43,182 nucleotides of DNA from Polyangiaceae bacterium. GTDB lineage: Bacteria > Myxococcota_A > Polyangia > Polyangiales > Polyangiaceae. Where the stretch lies: NCBI GenBank assembly GCA_022842465.1, contig JALHPN010000054.1:1-43182 (forward strand), read 5' to 3'. Within the stretch, counting starts at the first letter, position 1; every line of letters starts with the position of its first letter. A model generated the notes under the pieces. It searched no databases. It was not told the origin of the DNA and saw only the letters and a program-made list of their open reading frames with translations. Shown here one piece after another: positions 14,977-22,922 of the stretch. Made by a program: the position numbers and the translations under genes.

Positions 14977-16848
14977 TCACCCCCGTTCGACGCGATTGCG
15001 GCCGATGTCCTTCGCGCGGTAGAGCGCCGCGTCGGCGCGGTTCAGGAGCGCCTCGACGCTCTCGTCCGCCGCGCGCGTCGCGACGCCGATGCTCACCGTG
15101 AGCGCGATCGGGCCGCCGTCGTAGGCGATGAGCTCGTTCTCGACCGCCCTCCGCATGCGCTCCGCGGCGAGGACGGCCTCCTCGATGCCGGTTTCCGGCA
15201 TGAGGAGGACGAACTCCTCCCCGCCGATCCTCGCGAGCACGTCGCTCGAGCGGAGGTTCTTGCGCGCTGCGCGGACGAGCCCGCGGAGGGCCTCGTCCCC
15301 GGCGGCGTGACCGCGCGCATCGTTGATCGCCTTGAAGTGGTCGGCGTCGAGCACCGCGACGCTGAGGGGCCAATGGTGGCGGATCGCGATCTCCCGGAGC
15401 TGGTTCGCGACCTCGAAGAAGTGTCGTCGGTTGAAGATGCCCGTGAGCGGGTCTCGGATCGCGACCTCGCGGAGTCGCTCCTCGATCTCGCGCTGCTCCG
15501 TCACGTCGACGAACGACACGATGAAGACCTTCTCGCCCTTGATCGTGAGGCTCCGGGCGCTGAGCATCGCCCAGAAGAAGCGGCCTTTCTGGGTGCGGAG
15601 CTGAGCGCCGAAGGTCCCGACCTTGCCGTCGGCGCGGAGGATCTCGACGAACGCCTTGCGATCGTCCGGGTGCACGTAGAAGTCCGGAGCGCACCGGCCG
15701 ACGAAGTCTTCCATCGGGATCTCGAACATGTCGGCCGCGCGCTGGTTCGAGAAGCGTACGACGGAGTCGTCGAGGCCGGTGACGACGAGGGGGAGGGGAG
15801 CGGCCTCGAGCATCGTGCGGAGCGACTCCTCGCTCTCGCGGAGGAGCGCGTCTGCTTCGTGTTTCGCCGTGACGTCGTGGACGCCGACGACGAACGCCGG
15901 CCCTCCGCGATAGTCGAAGACGGAGGCGGAGAGCGAGCCCCAGATGCGCCGGCCCGAACGGGTCTTGATCTCCGCTTCGAAGTCGTCGACGCGTCCCGTC
16001 GCCATCGTCAGCTTCACGAGCCTCTCGCGATCCTCCGGGTGGACCCAGAAGTCGGGCGCGAGCTGTCCCTCTGCCTCCGCGACGGGGACCTCGAAGAGCT
16101 GCGAGGCGCGATCGTTGATGAAGAGGACGCGGCCGTTGTCGACGCTCGTGACGACGATCGGCACCGGGAGGGTCTCGAAGAGACGCTGGAGGCTCCTCCG
16201 CGACGCCTCGAGCTCTTCCGTGCGCACCTCGACGATCCGCTCGAGGCCGATCTTCAGACCCTCGAGCTCGCGGGCCTGACGCGCGCTCTCCGACGCGGCG
16301 ATCGCGGTCCCGACGAGATCGGCGAGCGTGCCGGCGATGAGCTCCTCGTGCCCCTGCCAGCGACGCGGGGCGCCGACGTGCTCGTGGCACAAGACGCCGG
16401 CGACGCGACCGTTGACGAGGATGGGCGCATCGAGCATCGCGCCGATCCCGTTCTTCTCCAGATAGCTCGCCGCGAACTCGCGCGTGCGGGGGTCGGCGCA
16501 CGCGTCGTGCGCCGCGATGGAGCGCGCCTCGTGCACGGCGGCGAAGTAGGCCGGCGCGGCGTGCTCCTCGAGCGCGAGCCCGTGCGAATGCGCGCGCGTC
16601 TCGGCGTCGAAGAGATCGACGCAGTGGATCAGCTTGCCGCCGTCCCGCACGAGCCAGATGCCGGCGCGCTGGACACCGACGAGCGTCGTCGCCGCCTCGA
16701 CGATCGCACGCACGGCCTCCTCGAAGTCACCCCGGAGGAGCGCCTCCGAGCGGAGCAACGTGGCGATGACCTGGTGCTGCGCCGCGAGCGCGTCGAAGGA
16801 CGGCGGGACCTTCGAGGAGAGGCCGTGGCTCGAGGTGCGGTCCGTCAC
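14977..16848 (-). CDS. GAF-PAS-PAS-GGDEF diguanylate cyclase
   Basis: 623 aa from GTG 16848. A GAF domain (about residues 15-180, LLRGDFEEAVRAIVEAATTL onward) is followed by a short helical linker, two PAS/PAC modules (VPIVVTSVDNGRVLFINDRA; LPLVVTGLDDSVVRFSNQRA) and a C-terminal GGDEF domain. The catalytic motif is GGEEF and the inhibitory I-site R-S-S-D lies 5 residues before it, so it should make c-di-GMP from two GTP with product inhibition. No membrane segment is seen, so sensing is cytoplasmic. The start is set by a GGGAGG ribosome binding site just upstream. The GTG overlaps the stop of a 34-codon small ORF as GTGA, suggesting coupling to it and to the metallopeptidase gene. Confidence 0.95.
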   Translation of the reverse strand: MTDRTSSHGLSSKVPPSFDALAAQHQVIATLLRSEALLRGDFEEAVRAIVEAATTLVGVQRAGIWLVRDGGKLIHCVDLFDAETRAHSHGLALEEHAAPAYFAAVHEARSIAAHDACADPRTREFAASYLEKNGIGAMLDAPILVNGRVAGVLCHEHVGAPRRWQGHEELIAGTLADLVGTAIAASESARQARELEGLKIGLERIVEVRTEELEASRRSLQRLFETLPVPIVVTSVDNGRVLFINDRASQLFEVPVAEAEGQLAPDFWVHPEDRERLVKLTMATGRVDDFEAEIKTRSGRRIWGSLSASVFDYRGGPAFVVGVHDVTAKHEADALLRESEESLRTMLEAAPLPLVVTGLDDSVVRFSNQRAADMFEIPMEDFVGRCAPDFYVHPDDRKAFVEILRADGKVGTFGAQLRTQKGRFFWAMLSARSLTIKGEKVFIVSFVDVTEQREIEERLREVAIRDPLTGIFNRRHFFEVANQLREIAIRHHWPLSVAVLDADHFKAINDARGHAAGDEALRGLVRAARKNLRSSDVLARIGGEEFVLLMPETGIEEAVLAAERMRRAVENELIAYDGGPIALTVSIGVATRAADESVEALLNRADAALYRAKDIGRNRVERG

Positions 16849-16949
16849 GTCGCCTCCCAGTGCGCCGCGAGGAGAGCGACGGGCACGCCGTCCCCGAACG
16901 CTCGCACGTCGAGCGTCACGCCGTACGAACCAGGCAGGAGGTGGGTCAT
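16845..16949 (-). CDS. Possible 34-residue small protein or leader peptide
   Basis: ATG 16949 begins a 34-codon frame, MTHLLPGSYGVTLDVRAFG onward, ending AAHWEAT. It starts 5 nt after the TGA of the metallopeptidase gene (TGAGGCGCATG, where GAGG could serve as ribosome binding site). Its own TGA overlaps the GTG of the diguanylate cyclase (GTGA). The spacing fits a chain of three coupled genes. The peptide resembles nothing I know, has no membrane segment, and may simply be a coupling device. Chance occurrence in GC-rich DNA cannot be excluded. Confidence 0.4.
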   Translation of the reverse strand: MTHLLPGSYGVTLDVRAFGDGVPVALLAAHWEAT

Positions 16950-16954
16950 GCGCC

Positions 16955-17851
16955 TCAAGGACAGGTCGGCGCCCAGGCCGCCGGCCCGAAGACCTCCGCG
17001 ACGAGCGCGTGCAGCGCGGGGTCGTAGGCGAGGAGCTCGGCGCGGGTGTCGACGTCGTTGTGGATGCCGTTCGGCGGCGTGGCCTCGAGGTTCGTCTCGA
17101 AGTAGCTCTGGACACCCTCCGCGAAGTACTCGTCGATGTTCGTCGCGGCGTAGGTGTCCTCCCACTTCCCGGCCGCGATCGCCTTCGCGTAGGCGTCCTT
17201 CAGCCTCGCCTCCCAGGTCGGCGTGCTCGGCCGGACTCCGAGGAGGTCGATCCCGTGCGCGAGCTCGTGGACGAGGATGTTCTCGCCCTTGTACGGGTCG
17301 GTCGCCTCGCAGAGGAGGTTCTCCTCGGCGCACGAGGTGGCTGGCCGCTGGAGCGTCCCGCCGAGCCCGCGCGCCCGCTCGTCCCAGTCGGTCCCGGGGA
17401 AGGCGGTGTTCAGATCCGCGTGCTCCGGGATGTCCGTCGTCACCTCGGTGCGCGCCATGACGGCGACGCGCGCCCCGTTGCCGATCATCGTGGTCCGGAT
17501 CTCCGGCCGGAACGAGAGCATCTGGCGCACGATGCGGCACGCCTGCCTCAGGGCGGCGTCGGAGGGCTTCCCGGAGCCGATCACGGGCAAGCCGTCGGCG
17601 TCGAGGTACTTCACGTAGAACGCGTCGAGCCCGAGCGACGCGGGGGGCGCCGTGATCGGGGCGTCACACGCCCCGCTCCCCGCGTCGGTCTTTCCGTCCG
17701 CGTCGGGAGCTGGTCCCGCGTCTCGGGCAGGGGGGACCCCGCCGTCCCCTTCCGGAGACGGCGCGGTCGTAGGCTCCGGCGAGCCCGACGTGGTCACGGT
17801 GCACGCGACCACGCCGGCCGCCAGGAGGACGAGAGAGAGGGCGGTCTTCAC
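16955..17851 (-). CDS. Putative zinc metallopeptidase lipoprotein (HELAH)
   Basis: 298 aa. Signal MKTALSLVLLAAGVVAC with lipobox VVAC, a Gly/Asp/Pro-rich linker to about residue 60, then a globular domain. Zinc-protease motif HELAH near residues 195-199 is preceded by GENILV. It is followed by NIDEYFAEGVQSYFETN, whose Glu is a likely third ligand, as in gluzincin-type proteases. Two Cys (SCAEENLLC) may pair. It presumably acts on an envelope or extracellular protein; no substrate can be named. The start codon is GTG with a purine-rich GAGAGAGG directly against it. The small ORF and the diguanylate cyclase follow closely on the same strand. Confidence 0.82.
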   Translation of the reverse strand: MKTALSLVLLAAGVVACTVTTSGSPEPTTAPSPEGDGGVPPARDAGPAPDADGKTDAGSGACDAPITAPPASLGLDAFYVKYLDADGLPVIGSGKPSDAALRQACRIVRQMLSFRPEIRTTMIGNGARVAVMARTEVTTDIPEHADLNTAFPGTDWDERARGLGGTLQRPATSCAEENLLCEATDPYKGENILVHELAHGIDLLGVRPSTPTWEARLKDAYAKAIAAGKWEDTYAATNIDEYFAEGVQSYFETNLEATPPNGIHNDVDTRAELLAYDPALHALVAEVFGPAAWAPTCP

Positions 17852-17878
17852 CCTCTCTCGGCTAGCACGTTTCGGGGC

Positions 17879-20053
17879 TCAGAACTTCTGCCAGACGCCC
17901 TTCGGGTCTTGCTGGTGGACGCCCTTCTTCGACCAGTCGCAGACGCCGCTCGGGAAGATGCTCTGGAGTCGCGCGGCCTGGGACGCGTTGAACGCGACGT
18001 CGTAGTCGCTCCAGTCGACCGCCTTCAACTTGCACTTGATGACGTCGCTCGCGACGTCGGCGCCGGCGACCTCGCGCGGCGCGCCCGGCGACGGGTAAAT
18101 CGCCTCGCAAGCGCCCTCGCCTCGTTCGAAGTCCTCGGCGATGAACGTCGGGTTCGCGTCACGTGTGTTGCAGCCCTCGCGCAGCGAGGCCGGCTTGTTG
18201 CGGATGACCTTCACGTACTTCGGGTCGCACGAGTCGTCCGCGTCGATGTTGTCGAGCCACTGGTCCATCTGCGCGAGCGCACCGAGGAGCATGGGGCTCG
18301 CGCTGCTGTAGAAGTTGTAACGGAAGTCCTCGACCAGCATGACCTGGTTGTCGTACGTGCCGTTCTGCTTCTTCAGACGCTCGCGCATCGAGAACGAGTG
18401 GTAGCGCAGGTGGATGTCGCCGTTCGGCAGGTCGTCCGAGTACGCGCGGTAGTCGATGATCGGGACCTCGCGCATGCCGAGCCCGCCGTTGGTGAGACGA
18501 CCGGAGCGGTACGCCGCCTTCGTCGCGATCGGGTCGGCGACGTTACGGGTCGGGACGATTCTCGCGTCGACGTCGTAGCCGCCGATCTTCTCGTTGAGGT
18601 CGAGGAACTGGTCGACGGTGATCGTGCCGGCGTTCAGCGCGGCGAGGCCGTACTGGATGCCGACGTTGTCGAGCGGTCGGCGTGCGAAACCGGTGTCGGG
18701 GTCCGTGCCGTAGACGTTGATCGTGTGAGAGTAGACGTCGCATCGGGCGCCCGTCGGGTTCGTGATCGCGTTGTAGCGCAGCTCCACGGGGAGCACCGAG
18801 GGGCAGAACTCGGTCGGCGAGATGCGGCCCGCCCCGACCGAGATGTTCGGCATCGTGTTCAGCGTGAGGAACCCCGTGACCTGGCGCTGCTGCTCGGCTG
18901 CGAAGAGCGAGGGCGCCGTGTTCCTGAAGTAGTTGTTCAGGAGACGTGCGTCGGTGATGAACTGGATCGTCGCGAAGCCGACCTCCGGGAAGCTGCATCC
19001 CGGGAGGATGCCGTCCAGGAGCCCCGGGTAGTTGTCGGCGATCTGGTGCTGCTGGTACGAGCCGCCGGAGCAGCCCCAGCCGATGGTGTGCACGGGGGAG
19101 CCGTAGGCCTCGATGAAGCGCTCCTTGACCATCATCATGGTCTCGGCGGCCGTGAGCTCGTTGCAGTTGTTGCCGAACACGTTGAGCGACGCCGAGGCCA
19201 TCGCGTAGCCCTGCTTCAGGATGTTGTCGTCGAGCACGCCGCCGGTGTTGGCGCCCTGCCGGTACCACCCGTTGATGCAGCCGCCGCCGAAGGTGTAGAC
19301 GAGGCGACCGTTCCAGCCGCGGGAGGGCTGCCAAGGCTCCGGTGACGCCTCCGCGATCGGATCGTGGAGGACGGCGGTCTGGTAGACCGCGCGGTTCAGC
19401 GTGCCCGTCTCGATGCGGACGATGTACGGGACGTCTTTGCCCTTCGACGTCGTCGTGCGCGCCATGTCGGGCGGGTACGCCGTCGTGTCCGGCATCTTGC
19501 GGTAGGCGCCGGCGGCGGTGCGGTAGTAGTAGTCGACGCGCGTGGCGATGTTGCAGTACTCGTCGAGCGCCGCGCCGAGGTTCGTCCCGTCGGGCATGAG
19601 GAACGCCTCGGTCTGGCAGATGTACGGCTGCTCGTGCGGGCCGGAGATCACCGGTCCCTCCTTCGGGTAGTTCGTCACCTCGAGCTTCGCGGCGGGGCGA
19701 CCGAGGCCCCAGCGGTTCGCGTAGACGTCGAAGCGGTTCGTCCCGTCGACGAGGCCGTGGACGAGCCCGCGGAGCTTCTTGCCCGACGCGTCGACCTCGA
19801 GCTGGTCGGTGACGTCGTCGCCGTTGAGCTTCACCCTCACCATGCGCGTCGGGTAGAAGCGCGGGATGTCGACCTCCACGAGCGTGTCTCCGCCCGTCAC
19901 GACGTCGGGCCGGGAAGAGACGCTCCGGATGTCGAACGACAGACCGGGAAAGGCGTGAGCCTCCCGTGTGCTCGTGAGGGCGAGCGTCGCCACTCCGAGA
20001 CCAAGGGCGAGACGAAGCGTCGAGTGAGTCGCACGCGATCGAGCTCTGGACAT
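17879..20053 (-). CDS. DUF6351 family secreted hydrolase (tannase-like)
   Basis: 724 aa. An N-terminal signal peptide ends at EAHA. After it comes a beta domain (VDIPRFYPTRMVRVKLNGDD), then a large alpha/beta hydrolase of the DUF6351 type. Features seen: GWNGRLVYTFGGGC near residue 245, a nucleophile elbow GWGCSGGSYQQ, and multiple Cys pairs. Family members are large secreted or periplasmic proteins related to tannase and feruloyl esterases; the substrate is unproven. Lack of a lipobox suggests a soluble secreted enzyme. It lies 27 bp downstream of the metallopeptidase start on the same strand and opposite the gene at 20390, with a 336-bp divergent region between. Confidence 0.85.
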   Translation of the reverse strand: MSRARSRATHSTLRLALGLGVATLALTSTREAHAFPGLSFDIRSVSSRPDVVTGGDTLVEVDIPRFYPTRMVRVKLNGDDVTDQLEVDASGKKLRGLVHGLVDGTNRFDVYANRWGLGRPAAKLEVTNYPKEGPVISGPHEQPYICQTEAFLMPDGTNLGAALDEYCNIATRVDYYYRTAAGAYRKMPDTTAYPPDMARTTTSKGKDVPYIVRIETGTLNRAVYQTAVLHDPIAEASPEPWQPSRGWNGRLVYTFGGGCINGWYRQGANTGGVLDDNILKQGYAMASASLNVFGNNCNELTAAETMMMVKERFIEAYGSPVHTIGWGCSGGSYQQHQIADNYPGLLDGILPGCSFPEVGFATIQFITDARLLNNYFRNTAPSLFAAEQQRQVTGFLTLNTMPNISVGAGRISPTEFCPSVLPVELRYNAITNPTGARCDVYSHTINVYGTDPDTGFARRPLDNVGIQYGLAALNAGTITVDQFLDLNEKIGGYDVDARIVPTRNVADPIATKAAYRSGRLTNGGLGMREVPIIDYRAYSDDLPNGDIHLRYHSFSMRERLKKQNGTYDNQVMLVEDFRYNFYSSASPMLLGALAQMDQWLDNIDADDSCDPKYVKVIRNKPASLREGCNTRDANPTFIAEDFERGEGACEAIYPSPGAPREVAGADVASDVIKCKLKAVDWSDYDVAFNASQAARLQSIFPSGVCDWSKKGVHQQDPKGVWQKF

Positions 20054-20389
20054 TGGAACCTGACCCTTTCCTGCAGATTTTCGAGCCCGGCCCCCTCGAG
20101 CCTGGCCCCTCGCCGTCGTCGCCCGCGGAGAAACGGCGCCGAACGAGGGGGGGAAGTGTTACGGAAGGACGAGACGCGAAAGAGATGCAATCGCGCCGCA
20201 CGCTGCATTTCGGTGCGTGCCCGTCCGACCAGGTGGGGTCGGCGCCGGCTGAGGCGCTCGTCGGCTCCCTGCACGAAGGGCTGTTATCTCGTGGTGTTGC
20301 CGATGGGTGCGTGCACGTCGGGGAACGCCCTTCCGCGGGCCACGAGGCCGTCTCGATGCCACCCGGACGCCTGCTAGCCTCGCGCCGCG
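20054..20389. other. 336-bp divergent intergenic region
   Basis: This holds the promoters of the DUF6351 gene (minus) and the ICMT-like gene (plus). An imperfect tandem repeat of CGAGCC(C/T)GGCCCC starts near 20082. TAGCCT at 20375-20380 lies 9 nt before ATG 20390 and may be a -10 element. I see no convincing sigma54 element, RNA gene or small ORF with codon bias. Confidence 0.5.
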
Positions 20390-21121
20390 ATGCCCGCTCG
20401 CCCTGCCGCCCGCGTGTTCCAGCTCCAGGCCGCGCTGAACCGCTACATGAGCGAGGACCTCCTCGGCGGCCCGCGGGTCCTCCCGCTCGCGTGGGTCATC
20501 AACGCGCAGAAGGGCGGGACGGCCCCCTTCGTCCTCGGACTCATGGCGCTCTACGGGAACTGGTCCGTCGAGGCGTTCACGTACCTCGCGCTCCACGGCA
20601 GCTACGGCCTCCTCTGGGTGCTGAAGGACGTCGTCTTCCCGGACCCGAACTGGCAGAAGAAGGTGACCTTCGGGGGCGCCTTCACCGCCTTCGCGCTCGT
20701 CCTCGGGCCCTACTGGTCTTTGCCGTTCGTCCTCGTCTCGGGCGCGCTCGGGCCCGAGGCGCCGGCGTCACCCGCCCTCCTCTCGGTGGCGATCGCGCTC
20801 CACACCGTCGGCGTCGCGCTGATGTTCGGCGCCGACGCGCAGAAGTTCTTCACCTTGAAGGAGCGGCGCGGCCTCATCACGACGGGGTTCTTCGCGCGCG
20901 TCCGGCACCCGAACTACCTCGGCGAGATGATGCTCTACGCCGCGTACGCTCTGCTCGTCCGCCATCCCTTCGCGTGGGCCGTCCTCGGCTGGGTCTGGCT
21001 CCAGGTCTTCCTCCCGAACATGAAGATGAAGGAGGCGAGCATGTCGCGGTACGCGGAGTGGGACGCGTACGTCGCGCGGACGGGCCTCCTCCTTCCGAAG
21101 CTCTTCGGTCGCCGAGCCTAG
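20390..21121 (+). CDS. ICMT/DUF1295-like membrane methyltransferase family protein
   Basis: 243 aa with about five to six membrane segments (AFTYLALHGSYGLLWVL; FTAFALVLGPYWSLPFVLVS; LLSVAIALHTVGVALMFG). The C-terminus has the family signature GFFARVRHPNYLGEMMLYAAYAL and RYAEWDAYVARTG. The RHPNY-x-G-E motif is the SAM- or NADPH-binding site of isoprenylcysteine carboxyl methyltransferases and related steroid-reductase-like proteins. The activity here (methylation or reduction of a lipid) is not determined. The TauE/SafE gene starts 3 nt after its stop, so it heads a four-gene operon with sulfur-compound permeases. Confidence 0.87.
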   Translation: MPARPAARVFQLQAALNRYMSEDLLGGPRVLPLAWVINAQKGGTAPFVLGLMALYGNWSVEAFTYLALHGSYGLLWVLKDVVFPDPNWQKKVTFGGAFTAFALVLGPYWSLPFVLVSGALGPEAPASPALLSVAIALHTVGVALMFGADAQKFFTLKERRGLITTGFFARVRHPNYLGEMMLYAAYALLVRHPFAWAVLGWVWLQVFLPNMKMKEASMSRYAEWDAYVARTGLLLPKLFGRRA

Positions 21122-21124
21122 CCC

Positions 21125-21949
21125 GTGCTCGTCCTGGCTGCGGCGCTCGCTTCGATCATCGGCGTGGTCCTCGGGATGCTGGGGGGCGGCGGCGGCATCC
21201 TCACGCTCCCGATGCTGGTCTACGCGCTCGACGTCGAGCCGAAGACGGCGATCGCGACGTCCCTCCTCGTCGTCGGGGCGACGAGCCTCGTCGGCATGAC
21301 GGCGCACGCTCGTGCCGGGATGGTCCGCTTCGAGATCGGCCTCGTCTTCGGCGCCGCCGGGATGGTGGGAGCGTACGCGGGCGGACGCGTCGCGAGCCTC
21401 GTCCCGGCGAACGTGCTCCTCGTCCTCTTCGGCGTCGTGATGGTGACGACCGCGACGATGATGCTGCGCGGCCGGAAGGCCGACGACGCCACGCCGAGGC
21501 CGCTCCGCGTTCCTCTCGTCCTCCTGCTCGGCGTCGGTGTCGGCGTCCTCTCCGGGCTCGTCGGCGCAGGCGGAGGCTTCTTGATCGTCCCGGCCCTCGT
21601 GCTCGTGGGCGGCCTGCCGATGCGCCAAGCCGTCGGCACCTCGCTCCTCGTCATCGGCCTCCAGTCGCTGGCCGGCTTCGCGGGCCACGCCGCTCACGTC
21701 ACCCTCGACCTCCGCCTCGTCGGCACGGTGACGCTCGCGTCGGTCGTCGGTAGCCTCGTCGGGGTCCGCATGGGCTCGAAGGTGCCGGCGGACACGCTGC
21801 GGAAGGCGTTCGCGTGGCTCGTCATCGCGATGGGGCTCTTCCTCTTCGCCAAGCAGCTCCCGGCCGTGGTGGCGGCTGGGCTCTCTCTGGTCGTGCTCGT
21901 CGTCGTCGCCTTCGCGGGGCGGAAGCCCGCGGCGCCGGAGACGCGCTAG
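21125..21949 (+). CDS. TauE/SafE family sulfite/anion permease
   Basis: 274 aa from a GTG start. About eight membrane helices lie in two related halves, each opening with a glycine-rich motif: IGVVLGMLGGGGGILTLPML and VLSGLVGAGGGFLIVPALVL. This duplication is diagnostic of the TauE/SafE family, which exports sulfite, sulfoacetate or related organosulfonates, or imports sulfur compounds. It sits between the ICMT-like gene (3-nt gap) and a YeeE/YedE gene (20-nt gap). The C-terminus is hydrophobic then short and basic. Confidence 0.94.
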   Translation: MLVLAAALASIIGVVLGMLGGGGGILTLPMLVYALDVEPKTAIATSLLVVGATSLVGMTAHARAGMVRFEIGLVFGAAGMVGAYAGGRVASLVPANVLLVLFGVVMVTTATMMLRGRKADDATPRPLRVPLVLLLGVGVGVLSGLVGAGGGFLIVPALVLVGGLPMRQAVGTSLLVIGLQSLAGFAGHAAHVTLDLRLVGTVTLASVVGSLVGVRMGSKVPADTLRKAFAWLVIAMGLFLFAKQLPAVVAAGLSLVVLVVVAFAGRKPAAPETR

Positions 21950-21969
21950 GGTCTTCCGCGAGGCCACGC

Positions 21970-22407
21970 ATGCACGATCTCACCGCACTCCCGGCGCTCC
22001 TCGGGGGCGTCCTCATCGGTACGTCGGCCGCGCTCTTCCTCTGGTCCCACGGGCGGGTGGCGGGGATCAGCGGCCTCTGGACCATGGTGCTCGCGCCGCG
22101 CGCCGGCGGAGCCGAGGCACGGACCACGGCGGCCTGGTTCGTGATCGGGCTCGCGCTGGCGGGGCTCGCCGCGCGGCTCGTGTGGCCCGCGGCGTTCGCG
22201 TCTCGCTGGACGCCTGGGCTCGGCCTCGCGCTCGTCGCCGGGCTCGTCGTCGGCCTCGGCACGCGTGTCGGGAACGGATGCACGAGCGGGCACGGCGTCT
22301 GCGGCGTCGGTCGGCTCGCGCCGCGCTCGCTCGTCGCGACGGGGACGTTCGTCCTGACGGGCATGCTCACGGTCTTCGTCGTGCGCCATCTCCTCGGAGG
22401 GCGGTGA
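21970..22407 (+). CDS. YeeE/YedE family sulfur transport protein (first half)
   Basis: 145 aa, four predicted membrane helices. It carries the conserved VVGLGTRVGNGCTSGHGVCGV motif, whose Cys is the sulfur-relay residue in YeeE/YedE-type thiosulfate transporters. It begins MHDLTALPALLGGVLIGTSAA. In this two-gene version of the transporter, one half is YeeE-like and the other (DUF6691) is encoded next. Its TGA shares one base with the ATG of the following gene (TGATG). Likely role: uptake of thiosulfate or a related reduced sulfur compound into the cytoplasm. Confidence 0.92.
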   Translation: MHDLTALPALLGGVLIGTSAALFLWSHGRVAGISGLWTMVLAPRAGGAEARTTAAWFVIGLALAGLAARLVWPAAFASRWTPGLGLALVAGLVVGLGTRVGNGCTSGHGVCGVGRLAPRSLVATGTFVLTGMLTVFVVRHLLGGR

Positions 22408-22922
22408 TGAAGCCTCGTCTCCTCGCCCTCGTCGCCGGCGCGCTCTTCGGCGTGGGCCTCTGCGTCTCGGGGATGACCCGTCCGGACAAGGTCCTCGGCT
22501 TCCTGGACGTCTTCGGCGCGTGGGATGCGAGCCTCGCGTTCGTGATGGGCGGCGCCGTCACCGTCTACGCCGTCGCCAGCCGTGTCGTGCTCGCGCGTCG
22601 GTCGACACCGATCGTCGCCGACGCGTTCCAGCTCCCCACGCGCAAGGACGTCGATGCGAGGCTCCTCGTCGGCGCCGCGCTCTTCGGCGTGGGCTGGGGG
22701 CTCGGCGGGTTCTGCCCTGGCCCCGGCCTCGTCAGCGGCGCGTCGGGCTCGCTGCCTGCGGCGGTCTTCGTCGTCGGGATGTCGCTCGGCCTCCTCGCCG
22801 CTCAGCGCTTCGCCGGAGACGCCGCGTCGTCCCGCGGGACGATCGATACGAGCGCGGCCGCGATCGCGAGCGAGACACCGCCTAGCACGACGGCCGCGAG
22901 TCGGTTGTCGCCTCCGACGTAG
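22407..22922 (+). CDS. DUF6691/YedE family sulfur transport protein (second half)
   Basis: 171 aa, membrane protein partner of the preceding YeeE-like gene. Core motifs seen are GLCVSGMTRPDKVLGFLD and, near residue 105, GLGGFCPGPGLVSGA with the second relay Cys. Homologues usually end soon after the last helix, near RFAGD here. This one continues for about 35 Ser/Thr/Ala/Pro-rich residues into the antisense of the SLC45-like transporter gene, giving a 121-bp tail-to-tail overlap. The tail looks like read-through after loss of an ancestral stop rather than a domain. It is translationally coupled to its partner by the 1-bp overlap. Confidence 0.9.
   Translation: MKPRLLALVAGALFGVGLCVSGMTRPDKVLGFLDVFGAWDASLAFVMGGAVTVYAVASRVVLARRSTPIVADAFQLPTRKDVDARLLVGAALFGVGWGLGGFCPGPGLVSGASGSLPAAVFVVGMSLGLLAAQRFAGDAASSRGTIDTSAAAIASETPPSTTAASRLSPPT

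Noticed and set aside
12018..15101. 1027-codon open frame on the plus strand
   Set aside because: It is antisense to the AI-2E permease and SGNH esterase genes and full of Arg/His/Glu runs typical of non-coding frames in GC-rich DNA.
16849..17115. Upstream extension of the diguanylate cyclase
   Set aside because: The added 89 residues are Arg/Ser/Thr noise antisense-like in character. GTG 16848 has a good ribosome binding site and junction overlap.
20054..20389. Sigma54 promoter for the DUF6351 gene
   Set aside because: The closest candidate (GGG...CTGCA near 20075-20095) has GG and GC 13 nt apart instead of 12, and the -12 half is poor.
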